Assembly: GCA_902766325.1 (NCBI GenBank)
Contig: CACXDF010000058.1
Coordinates: forward strand, 1 to 5,035
Direction: 5' to 3'
DNA from: an uncultured Eubacteriales bacterium
GTDB lineage: Bacteria > Bacillota > Clostridia > Christensenellales > DTU072
DNA length: 5,035 nt
The translations under genes and the position numbers were made by a program. The notes below the pieces were generated by a model. The model saw only the letters and a list, made by a program, of their open reading frames with translations. It ran no database searches and was not told the origin of the DNA. Positions 1-5,035 of this stretch are shown in pieces. Position 1 is the first letter of the stretch; the number at the start of each line of letters is the position of its first letter.

Positions 1-86
1 ATTATTCGTATTGGTCCGATATCGGCACGCTAAGTAGCTATTACGAGACCAATAAGTATCTTGCCGAAACGAAGATCCTTTCCTGA
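1..86 (+). CDS. C-terminal end of a probable sugar-phosphate nucleotidyltransferase (partial, 5' end outside window)
   Basis: The frame beginning at base 3 is open from the window edge to a TGA at 84-86 and gives 27 residues. They begin YSYWSDIGTLSSYYETNKYL. The pattern Y-W-x-D-I-G-T-x-x-x-Y-x-x-x-N is the signature near the end of the NTP-transferase fold in sugar-1-phosphate nucleotidyltransferases, enzymes that make NDP-sugars from NTP and a sugar phosphate. In GlgC-type enzymes this motif is mid-protein and is followed by a left-handed beta-helix domain. Here the protein ends about 20 residues after it, which suggests a short single-domain enzyme (hexose or mannose-1-phosphate type). Substrate cannot be told from this piece. 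The gene is convergent with queT, whose stop lies only 16 bases away. The other two forward frames stop early (at 31-33 and 35-37) and look non-coding. The short length limits confidence. Confidence 0.6.
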   Translation, partial: YSYWSDIGTLSSYYETNKYLAETKILS

Positions 87-88
87 AA

Positions 89-107
89 AATAACCCTGCA
101 GGTTATT
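89..107. terminator. Possible bidirectional terminator hairpin between convergent genes
   Basis: AATAACC (89-95) and GGTTATT (101-107) pair perfectly as a 7-bp stem around the loop CTGCA. A-rich sequence (86-90) lies to the left and T-rich sequence (106-113) to the right, so each strand has a short U-run after the hairpin. It sits between the stop of the nucleotidyltransferase (86) and overlaps the stop codon of queT (105-103), the right place to end both convergent transcripts. The stem is AT-rich and the U-runs are short and interrupted, so it may be a weak terminator. Confidence 0.45.
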
Positions 108-735
108 CCTTTTCGTCTTGAGAAACAATTTCCCGTGCGGATCCTTCGGTCGTTTTCGGAGCCGATTCTTCGACCGGAGTTTCTTCTTCGCAAGCGGTAT
201 TGACTTTCTTCGGCGGGAAGATGGGAACGATCTCAAATCCCTTTACGCCTTTACTTTGGAGTTTGTCGAGGGCAATATAAAGAGGAATGCCCACCGCGTA
301 CACGAAGATGGCTTGCGTTGCCAAAATGGAAAGCATATTCATCACGTATCCGGTGTCAAGATCGAACAGAAGCCACATAAGCGGCAGGAAGAGGGCGTTG
401 AAGAGGATGGGCGGCAGACCGCCGAGGATCAACTTAAGGGGTTTGTTTTTGATCAGCTTCCCGATAAAATAAGTGCAGATTGCCGCAAGCAAGGTAGTCA
501 CCGATCCGATCGAAATATCGTAGAAACCGAATGGCGAAGCGATATTAGAAAGGACGCAACCCAAAAAAAGGGCAAAAATGCTTTCCGGATAGATCAGCGG
601 GAGAAGAGTGAGACCTTCGCCGATGCGGATCTGAATGGGCCCGTACGCTACGGACATAAAAGCGTAGGTGAGAGCTACGTAAAGCGCACAAATAACGGCC
701 GTGCGCGCGATCAAAAGCGTTCTGGATTTTTTCAA
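103..735 (-). CDS. queT: Queuosine-precursor ECF transporter substrate-binding subunit QueT, TTG start
   Basis: QueT is the membrane S-component that captures a queuosine precursor (preQ1, preQ0 or queuine) and works with the shared ECF ATPases and T subunit, which are not in this window. From the TTG at 735 the product is 210 residues, with several hydrophobic segments between residues 7 and 156. The family signature GPIQIRIGEGLTLLPL spans residues 32-47, followed by a Gly/Asn/Ser-Pro segment (59-70) and the GSVTTLLAA helix (77-85). Residues 157-210 form a hydrophilic, Glu/Thr/Ser-rich cytoplasmic tail that makes the protein longer than QueT proteins I know of (about 160-170 residues). An in-frame ATG at 786 would add 17 residues, but it lies at the predicted transcript start. 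The TTG has GAGG (748-745) nine bases upstream and gives the family-like beginning MKKSRTLL. The family call is confident; the start is an inference. Confidence 0.88.
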   Translation of the reverse strand: MKKSRTLLIARTAVICALYVALTYAFMSVAYGPIQIRIGEGLTLLPLIYPESIFALFLGCVLSNIASPFGFYDISIGSVTTLLAAICTYFIGKLIKNKPLKLILGGLPPILFNALFLPLMWLLFDLDTGYVMNMLSILATQAIFVYAVGIPLYIALDKLQSKGVKGFEIVPIFPPKKVNTACEEETPVEESAPKTTEGSAREIVSQDEKE

Positions 736-788
736 AATAAAATACCTCGGTTTTTTTATTATGAAGTGTTTGCCGAAAACCTTCATGT
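736..788 (-). promoter_or_regulatory. Candidate preQ1-type riboswitch leader of queT
   Basis: On the minus strand ATGAAG (786-781) pairs with CTTCAT (766-761). The loop contains TCGG (776-773), fully complementary to CCGA (750-747), which overlaps the Shine-Dalgarno CGAGG (749-745). Between hairpin and pseudoknot partner lies an A-rich linker (760-751). This order (hairpin, loop strand, A-rich tail, tail pairing back to the loop and covering the ribosome site) is the architecture of preQ1-I riboswitches, which commonly control queT-type genes. The ACAC before the 3' stem strand (769-766) and the AATAAAAAAA tail also resemble the class I consensus. Against it: the position expected to be U at the start of the loop is G, and an alternative extended stem, GTTT/AAAC around TCGGC, is possible. 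Ligand and class are inferred; the structure is seen. Confidence 0.5.
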
Positions 789-794
789 GACCTC

Positions 795-823
795 ATTGTA
801 AGCAAAAAGGCGCTTTATGTCAA
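795..823 (-). promoter_or_regulatory. queT promoter (SigA type)
   Basis: Minus-strand TTGACA at 823-818 and TACAAT at 800-795 are separated by exactly 17 bases. The -35 is a perfect consensus and the -10 differs at one base. Transcription should start around 788-786, on top of the upstream ATG of the queT reading frame, leaving about 50 nt of leader before the TTG at 735. A palindrome AAACGTTT (822-829) overlaps the -35; nothing shows it is an operator. Confidence 0.85.
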
Positions 824-847
824 ACGTTTTGGTCTTTAATAGTTATG

Positions 848-890
848 AAAAAAATAAAAAGCCTCTCCGTATTGTTACGAAAAGGCTTTT
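848..890 (-). terminator. Rho-independent terminator of glyS
   Basis: Read on the minus strand, AAAAGCCTTTTCGTA (890-876) pairs along its whole length with TACGGAGAGGCTTTT (871-857) around the loop ACAA: 15 pairs including two G-U wobbles. A T-run interrupted by one A follows (860-848). On the plus strand the two wobble pairs become C-A mismatches, so the hairpin is best suited to minus-strand transcripts. It lies 19 bases after the glyS stop and ends before the queT promoter, separating the two units. Confidence 0.9.
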
Positions 891-908
891 TTTCAGTTGA
901 AAAACGGA

Positions 909-2297
909 TCAGTACGCGAACTTTTCGGTAAAGTAGGCTTTCAGATCGGCGATGGGCATACGGACTTGCTCCATACTGTCGCGCTCGCGGACGGTGACGG
1001 TATTGTCTTCCAACGTGTCGAAGTCGACGGTGACGCAGTAGGGAGTACCGATCTCGTCCTGACGACGATATCTCTTACCGATAGAGCCGGTCTCGTCGTA
1101 TTGGGTCATGAAATCTTTCGACAGTTCTTTATAAAGTTCGGTCGCTTTGTCGCCGAGCGCTTTCTTTTGAAGGGGCAACACGGCTACCTTAATGGGAGCG
1201 AGCGCCGGATGGAAGTGCATAACGACGCGGCTGTCTCCGCCTTCGAGAGCCTGTTCTTCATAAGCGTTGCAGAGGATGGCAAGGACCATTCTTTCCACGC
1301 CGAGCGACGGTTCGATAACGTAGGGTACGTATCTTTCATTGGTCACGGGATCGAGGTAGGAGAGATCTTTTCCGCTCACTTTCATGTGCGCGTTCAAGTC
1401 GTAGTCCGTTCTGTCCGCTACGCCCCACAGTTCGCCCCACCCAAAGGGGAACTTAAATTCGAAGTCGGTCGTGGCGTTACTGTAGAAGCAAAGTTCTTCC
1501 GGATCGTGGTCGCGGAGCTTCAGATTTTCTTCTTTGATGCCCAGACCGAGGAGCCATTCTTTGCAGAAGTTCTTCCAATATTTGAACCATTCGAGGTCGG
1601 TGCCCGGCTTGCAGAAGAATTCCAATTCCATTTGCTCGAATTCGCGCACGCGGAAAATGAAGTTACCGGGAGTGATCTCGTTACGGAAGGACTTACCGAT
1701 CTGTCCGATACCGAACGGAACTTTCGCGCGGGAAGTACGTTGCACGTTGAGGAAGTTGACGAAGATACCTTGCGCCGTCTCCGGACGGAGATAGATGGTG
1801 CTGACCGAGTCTTCGGTAACGCCCTGGAAGGTCTTGAACATCAAATTGAATTTTCTGACTCCCGTGAAGTCGCTCTTACCGCAGACCGGGCAGGGAATGT
1901 TATGCTCGGCGATATAACTTTCCATTTGTTCGTTGGTCCAGCCGGCGATGTTTTCTTCGATACCCTTTTTCTTCATGTAGTCTTCGATGAGGTTATCGGC
2001 GCGGTGGCGGGACTTACAGCTCTTGCAGTCCATCAAAGGATCGGAAAAGCCGCCTACGTGACCGGAAGCGACCCACACGTTCGGGTTCATCAGAATGGCG
2101 CTGTCGAGACCGACGTTCAGTTCGTTCTGTTGAACGAATTTCTTCCACCATGCTTTTTTGATGTTGCTTTTCAGTTCGGCGCCGAGCGGACCGTAATCCC
2201 AGGTGTTGGCCAGGCCGCCGTAGATCTCGCTGCCGCTGTATACGAAGCCTCTGCCTTTGCAGAGCGCAACCAGTTTATCCATTGTCAATTCAGCCAT
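909..2297 (-). CDS. glyS: Glycyl-tRNA synthetase, single-chain (alpha2) type
   Basis: This class II enzyme charges tRNA-Gly with glycine in the cytoplasm. The product is 462 residues, typical of the single-chain bacterial form (also named glyQS). Visible in order: the N-terminal segment with SGSEIYGGLANTWDYGPLGA (21-40); an insertion with Cys pairs at C91/C94 and C136/C139 that looks like a zinc ribbon; RPETAQGIFVNF (171-182); motif 2 with FRNE around R205; motif 3 SLGVERM with R336; and a C-terminal anticodon-binding domain from about residue 366 (LAPIKVAVLPL). The ATG at 2297 has GGAG (2308-2305) seven bases upstream. The reading frame stays open to an ATG at 2456, but that extension covers the promoter, so it is not translated. 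Stop is TGA. The gene has its own promoter and terminator and no T-box. Confidence 0.97.
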   Translation of the reverse strand: MAELTMDKLVALCKGRGFVYSGSEIYGGLANTWDYGPLGAELKSNIKKAWWKKFVQQNELNVGLDSAILMNPNVWVASGHVGGFSDPLMDCKSCKSRHRADNLIEDYMKKKGIEENIAGWTNEQMESYIAEHNIPCPVCGKSDFTGVRKFNLMFKTFQGVTEDSVSTIYLRPETAQGIFVNFLNVQRTSRAKVPFGIGQIGKSFRNEITPGNFIFRVREFEQMELEFFCKPGTDLEWFKYWKNFCKEWLLGLGIKEENLKLRDHDPEELCFYSNATTDFEFKFPFGWGELWGVADRTDYDLNAHMKVSGKDLSYLDPVTNERYVPYVIEPSLGVERMVLAILCNAYEEQALEGGDSRVVMHFHPALAPIKVAVLPLQKKALGDKATELYKELSKDFMTQYDETGSIGKRYRRQDEIGTPYCVTVDFDTLEDNTVTVRERDSMEQVRMPIADLKAYFTEKFAY

Positions 2298-2325
2298 TTT
2301 ATTGCTCCAAAAAGTTTTTTTATAA

Positions 2326-2354
2326 ATAATACTCAAAATTGCCCGAAAAGTCAA
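2326..2354 (-). promoter_or_regulatory. glyS promoter (SigA type)
   Basis: Minus-strand TTGACT (2354-2349) and TATTAT (2331-2326) are 17 bases apart, each one base off consensus. Transcription should begin near 2319, giving a leader of a little over 20 nt that holds only the GGAG ribosome site. There is no room for a T-box, so glyS appears not to sense tRNA-Gly through its leader. The element lies in the 103-base divergent gap shared with the ylxY-like gene. Confidence 0.82.
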
Positions 2355-2365
2355 ACAAAACGAAG

Positions 2366-2395
2366 GCATAGGAAAGAAAAGCGCAAAATATACTG
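2366..2395 (+). promoter_or_regulatory. Possible promoter of the ylxY-like gene, perhaps forespore sigma type
   Basis: The best -10-like hexamer before the gene is TATACT (2389-2394), only six bases before the ATG at 2401. No TTGACA-like -35 exists at normal spacing. Instead GCATA (2366-2370) lies 18 bases before TATACTG (2389-2395). This resembles, imperfectly, the sigma-F/sigma-G layout (GHATR, a 17-18 base spacer, CATNMTA). If used, the transcript would begin at or next to the start codon. This is pattern matching on a short AT-rich stretch, so it is weak evidence. Confidence 0.28.
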
Positions 2396-2400
2396 ATGGT

Positions 2401-3108
2401 ATGAGCAGAAAAAACGCATGGATACAACTGGTGACCAATATCATCCTTTTTGCCATCCTCGGCGTCCTCGCGGCCTTTTGCGTGCCGACGCAAAAAACGG
2501 AGTCCGTTTTTGCGCCGTACTATTCGGGCGAGCAGCATAGTTCTCGCGTCGGCGTTATGATCAACGTATACGAAGGCGCCGAGCAGGTAAAAAAGATATT
2601 GGATATTTTGGATAGAGCGGACGCAACGTGTACCTTTTTCGTCGGCGGCGTATGGGCGGAAAAAAATATACCTCTGTTAAAAGAAATGGCTCTTCGCGCC
2701 GAGATAGGCAATCACGGCTATCTCCACCGCGATCACGCAAAGATATCAAAGCAAGCCAACAAAGAGGAGATCATGCTTTGCCATAGGCTTATCAAAAGCT
2801 CGATCAATATAGATATGACCCTTTTCGCGCCTCCTTCGGGTAGCTACTCGGACGATACCTTATCCGTCTGCGAAGAAAACGGCTATAAGGTCGTTATGTG
2901 GAGTAAAGATACCATCGACTGGCGCGATCACGATGCGGATCTTATTTATAAACGGGCTACGACCGACGTCAAAGGCGGCGACCTGATCCTGATGCACCCG
3001 ACGGAAGAAACGGTCAAAGCGCTCCCGAAGATTATCGCTTTTTATAAGTCGCAAGGCCTGATTCCGTCCGTTGTCAGCGACGTTATCGGAATAAAAAGCT
3101 ATTATTGA
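2401..3108 (+). CDS. Membrane-anchored polysaccharide deacetylase (NodB) family protein, YlxY-like, catalytic Asp motif altered
   Basis: The 235-residue product has a basic N-terminus and one hydrophobic segment (about 8-28) acting as signal peptide or membrane anchor, then a NodB-fold domain facing outward. Recognisable: VGVMINVYEG (50-59) where active enzymes have TFDDGP; ATCTFFVGG (75-83); the metal-site HGYLH (H105, H109) in EIGNHGY-type context; FAPPSGSY (142-149) where RPPYG is usual; MWSKDTIDW (166-174); and LILMHPTEET (195-204) with H199. The paired Asp of motif 1 (general base and metal ligand) is absent and the motif 3 Arg is Ala (A143). Replacement of motif 1 by an INV-type sequence and an APPSGSY motif match my memory of YlxY, a deacetylase-like family largely limited to spore formers. 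Catalytic activity is therefore doubtful. No good Shine-Dalgarno precedes the ATG; a GTG at codon 11 is a weaker alternative. It diverges from glyS and precedes the thrS leader. Confidence 0.85.
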   Translation: MSRKNAWIQLVTNIILFAILGVLAAFCVPTQKTESVFAPYYSGEQHSSRVGVMINVYEGAEQVKKILDILDRADATCTFFVGGVWAEKNIPLLKEMALRAEIGNHGYLHRDHAKISKQANKEEIMLCHRLIKSSINIDMTLFAPPSGSYSDDTLSVCEENGYKVVMWSKDTIDWRDHDADLIYKRATTDVKGGDLILMHPTEETVKALPKIIAFYKSQGLIPSVVSDVIGIKSYY

Positions 3109-3147
3109 CGTTTTTTTGTCGGTTTTACGGAAAAGAAATATTTTTCG

Positions 3148-3176
3148 TTGACAAAGAAAAAACGAAGTTTTATAAT
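3148..3176 (+). promoter_or_regulatory. thrS promoter (consensus SigA type)
   Basis: TTGACA (3148-3153) and TATAAT (3171-3176) are both perfect consensus hexamers separated by exactly 17 bases. Transcription should begin near 3183, so the untranslated leader before thrS is about 267 nt. A promoter this strong fits a gene whose output is set mainly by leader attenuation. No terminator for the preceding ylxY-like gene is seen between 3109 and 3147. Confidence 0.95.
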
Positions 3177-3348
3177 ATTCGTAACAAAACGCTATTGGAC
3201 AGGACAAGTAGTGCGTTGTACCGTTTGACAGAGAGTTCGGGTCGGAGGCTGTAAGCCCGGATGAAACGGAAACGAAAACGAAACCACCCGTGCAGGCGAA
3301 GGCGCCGACCTATTTCGGCAAAAGAGAGACAAAGTTTTTACTTTGTAA

Positions 3349-3385
3349 CTAAGGTGGAACCGCGGAAAGTATTTTTCGTCCTTAG
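3349..3385 (+). promoter_or_regulatory. T-box antiterminator
   Basis: CTAAGG (3349-3354) can pair with CCTTAG (3380-3385), and CGGAAA (3363-3368) with TTTTCG (3373-3378, one G-U). This leaves the TGGAACC bulge (3355-3361) open to bind the NCCA end of an uncharged tRNA. The variable base after TGG is A, which predicts a U discriminator base in the partner tRNA-Thr. The 3' strand is shared with the terminator, so the two folds exclude each other. Confidence 0.92.
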
Positions 3386-3411
3386 ACGCTTCGGCAGTCT
3401 GAGGACTTTTT
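3378..3411 (+). terminator. T-box leader terminator upstream of thrS
   Basis: GTCCTTAGAC (3378-3387) pairs with GTCTGAGGAC (3397-3406) over ten pairs with one G-U. The stem continues through GC/GC to a TTCG tetraloop, with one bulged A (3396). TTTTT (3407-3411) follows. It should stop transcription when tRNA-Thr is charged and the antiterminator does not form. Confidence 0.95.
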
Positions 3412-3449
3412 AATTATAACGAACAAAAAACGAATAAAGGAGAGGCTTT

Positions 3450-5035
3450 ATGGAAAACGAAAAATTGATGATGCAACGGCACACGATGAGCCACGTACTT
3501 GCGGCGGCCATCAAGGCTTTGTACGGCGACGAAGTTAAGTTCGGTATCGGACCCGCCATCGACAACGGCTTTTATTACGATTTCGACATGGAAAAGGTTT
3601 TGACTCCGGACGATTTTTCCGCTATCGAAGAAAAGATGAAGGAGATCATTGCGGAAAACCTCGATATGACGAGAAAAGAACTGTCGAGACAAGAAGCGCT
3701 CGAGATGTTTAAAGATCAGACCTACAAGGTAGAACTTATTAACGATCTGCCCGAAGGGGAGACCATTTCCGTTTACTATCTCGGAGATCGTTTCTGCGAT
3801 CTTTGCCGCGGGCCGCATATCGAGAACACCAAGTTCCTGCGTAGTTTTGCCTATAAGATCAACAGAGTATCCGGCGCGTACTGGCGCGGAAGCGAAAAGA
3901 ACAAGATGATGCAGCGCGTTTACGTGTACGGCTTTGCCGATAAGAACGAATTGAAAGAGTGCATCCGTCAGGCCGAAGAAGCAAAGCTGCGCGACCATAA
4001 CAAGCTCGGTCGCGACCTCGGATACTTCACCACCGTCGATTATATCGGACAGGGTCTGCCCATCCTTTTACCGAAGGGTACGCGCGTGGTACAACTTCTG
4101 CAACGCTGGGTGGAAGACGTCGAATATAAGAAGGGTTGTATTTTGACGAAAACTCCTCTTCTTGCCAAGAGAGAACTCTATAAGATTTCCGGTCACTGGG
4201 ATCACTATTTGGACGGAATGTTCGTCCTCGGCGACCCGCACGACGAGACCAAGGAGTGCTTTGCGCTCCGTCCGATGACCTGCCCGTTCCAATATCAGGT
4301 CTACCTTAATAAGCCCCGTTCCTATCGCGAACTTCCGATGCGTCTTACCGAGACGTCCACGCTGTTCCGTAACGAGGACTCCGGCGAAATGCACGGTCTT
4401 ATCCGCGTAAGGCAGTTCACCATTTCCGAAGGACACTACATTCTTCGTCCCGATCAGCTGGAAGAAGAGTTTAAGGGCTGTCTGGAACTTGCCAAATATT
4501 TCCTCGGCACGGTAGGCCTCCTCGATAAGTGTACTTTCCGCTTCTCTCAATGGGATCCGGAAAACAAAAACAATAAGTATGAGGGTACCAAAGAGCAATG
4601 GGAGGTAGCCCAAGCGACTATGAAGAAGATCCTCGATGATCTCGACGTTACCTATGATATCGGCATCGACGAAGCCGCATTTTACGGGCCTAAACTGGAT
4701 ATCCAGTATAAGAACGTGTACGGTAAAGAGGATACCCTCGTTACCATTCAGATCGATATGCTCCTTGCCGAACGTTTCGGAATGTATTACGTCGATACCG
4801 ACGGCGAAAAGAAGCTCCCGTATATTATCCACCGTACCTCGCTCGGTTGTTACGAAAGAACGCTCGCTTACCTCATCGAAGAGTACGCCGGCGCTTTCCC
4901 GACCTGGCTCGCGCCCGTGCAGGTCAAAGTCCTGTCCATCAGCGACAAGTTCCTTGATTATGCCAAGAAAGTGGAAAATAAGTTGTTCGAGGCCGGCATC
5001 CGCGTCGAGAATGACGAACGTAACGAAAAGATCGG
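3450..5035 (+). CDS. thrS: Threonyl-tRNA synthetase lacking the TGS domain (partial, 3' end outside window)
   Basis: This class II enzyme charges tRNA-Thr and removes mischarged serine. The window holds 528 codons without a stop; the C-terminal part of the anticodon-binding domain is cut off. The ATG at 3450 follows AGGAG (3438-3442) at seven bases. The protein starts directly at the editing domain, with RHTMSH (H11, H15) and CRGPH (C119, H123), so the roughly 60-residue TGS domain of the E. coli enzyme is missing. No upstream in-frame coding space exists, because the T-box terminator precedes it. The catalytic domain has the three zinc ligands C278 (MTCP), H329 (SEGH) and H461 (IIHRTS), motif 2 Arg R307 (FRNED) and K415 (FYGPK). 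Where E. coli has FTQDDAH this protein has FTISEGH. This resembles a TGS-less ThrRS subfamily I recall from Clostridia, so it is probably fully functional. The anticodon-binding domain begins near PTWLAPVQVKVL. Confidence 0.97.
   Translation, partial: MENEKLMMQRHTMSHVLAAAIKALYGDEVKFGIGPAIDNGFYYDFDMEKVLTPDDFSAIEEKMKEIIAENLDMTRKELSRQEALEMFKDQTYKVELINDLPEGETISVYYLGDRFCDLCRGPHIENTKFLRSFAYKINRVSGAYWRGSEKNKMMQRVYVYGFADKNELKECIRQAEEAKLRDHNKLGRDLGYFTTVDYIGQGLPILLPKGTRVVQLLQRWVEDVEYKKGCILTKTPLLAKRELYKISGHWDHYLDGMFVLGDPHDETKECFALRPMTCPFQYQVYLNKPRSYRELPMRLTETSTLFRNEDSGEMHGLIRVRQFTISEGHYILRPDQLEEEFKGCLELAKYFLGTVGLLDKCTFRFSQWDPENKNNKYEGTKEQWEVAQATMKKILDDLDVTYDIGIDEAAFYGPKLDIQYKNVYGKEDTLVTIQIDMLLAERFGMYYVDTDGEKKLPYIIHRTSLGCYERTLAYLIEEYAGAFPTWLAPVQVKVLSISDKFLDYAKKVENKLFEAGIRVENDERNEKI

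Larger units (their letters stand above)
3183..3411 (+). promoter_or_regulatory. T-box riboswitch leader of thrS (threonine tRNA sensing)
   Basis: This leader reads whether tRNA-Thr is charged and lets transcription enter thrS when it is not. Stem I is supported by CCGTTT (3221-3226) with AAACGG (3264-3269), by TTCGGG (3236-3241) with CCCGGA (3256-3261), an AGAGAG bulge region (3230-3235) and a distal loop with GGAGG. The specifier loop has the loop-E pair AGTA (3207-3210) and GAA (3280-3282), followed by ACC (3283-3285), a threonine codon matching the downstream gene. Hairpin II is GCCGA/TCGGC (3304-3308/3315-3319) and stem III is ACAAAG/CTTTGT (3329-3334/3341-3346). The T-box sequence CTAAGGTGGAACCGCGG is at 3349-3365. 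The base of stem I could not be folded clearly by eye, and a second ACC at 3286-3288 is a less favoured specifier. Confidence 0.96.

Noticed and set aside
118..801. A 227-codon plus-strand frame opposite queT, and a 254-codon minus-strand frame (4832-4068) opposite thrS
   Set aside because: Both are antisense shadows of well-supported genes, with no recognisable domain and no fitting promoter or ribosome site.
822..829. Palindrome AAACGTTT overlapping the queT -35 as an operator
   Set aside because: Eight bases is too short to stand out in this AT-rich stretch, and no second copy or regulator gene is nearby.
897..2396. A 499-codon open frame on the plus strand opposite glyS
   Set aside because: It is fully antisense to a clear GlyRS gene, its product matches no family I recognise and has low-complexity hydrophobic/charged runs. 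It is open because glyS avoids the codons whose complements are stops.
2298..2456. N-terminal extension of GlyRS to an ATG at 2456
   Set aside because: It would span the glyS promoter and part of the divergent gene. The ATG at 2297 has a good ribosome site and gives the usual family length.
3128..3147. Hairpin CGGAAAA/TTTTTCG after the ylxY-like gene as its terminator
   Set aside because: The stem is AT-rich with a G-U pair and there is no U-run after it; the next bases are the -35 of thrS.
1..5035. Mobile elements, CRISPR arrays, toxin-antitoxin pairs, defence genes or tRNA genes
   Set aside because: No repeat arrays, terminal inverted repeats, transposase or phage-like reading frames were seen; almost every base is accounted for by housekeeping genes and their control regions.

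Overview
The window looks like a stretch of ordinary chromosome from a Gram-positive, probably endospore-forming, member of the Bacillota (Clostridia-like). The reasons are three near-consensus housekeeping promoters with 17-base spacers, strong purine-rich ribosome binding sites, a tRNA-sensing T-box leader in front of thrS, an ECF-type queuosine-precursor transporter (QueT), a single-chain bacterial GlyRS, and a YlxY-like polysaccharide deacetylase of a type known mainly from spore formers. Standard stop codons are used. I cannot name the species. I see no insertion sequence, CRISPR array, tRNA or rRNA gene, or phage gene.

Layout, left to right. Bases 1-86 (+) are the last 27 codons of a probable sugar-phosphate nucleotidyltransferase. 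It converges on queT (735-103, -), with a small AT-rich hairpin between them that may stop transcription from both sides. queT has its own strong promoter (823-795). That promoter places the transcript start at about 788, so the ATG at 786 cannot be a normal start. Translation more likely begins at a TTG at 735, after a leader of about 50 nt that can fold into a hairpin plus pseudoknot covering the Shine-Dalgarno, like a preQ1 riboswitch. Next is glyS (2297-909, -), glycyl-tRNA synthetase, with a strong promoter, a 20-odd-nt leader and a long terminator hairpin just after its stop.

Divergent from glyS lies a ylxY-like gene (2401-3108, +). It encodes a membrane-anchored NodB-fold protein whose usual catalytic Asp-Asp motif is replaced. 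It has no clear Shine-Dalgarno, and a possible -10 element sits only six bases before its ATG. The 341-base gap that follows is filled by the thrS control region: a consensus promoter, then a complete T-box leader (stem I with an ACC threonine specifier, hairpins II and III, antiterminator, terminator). thrS (3450 to the window edge, +) encodes a threonyl-tRNA synthetase that lacks the N-terminal TGS domain and has a divergent active-site sequence compared with the E. coli enzyme.

The genes do not form one pathway or operon; each appears to be its own transcription unit. The shared theme is tRNA biology: charging with Gly and Thr, and uptake of the precursor for the wobble-base modification queuosine. 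Two of these units carry RNA-based control in the leader. I found no clearly undescribed system. The most informative points are the queT leader with start reassignment, and the odd promoter and active site of the ylxY-like gene.
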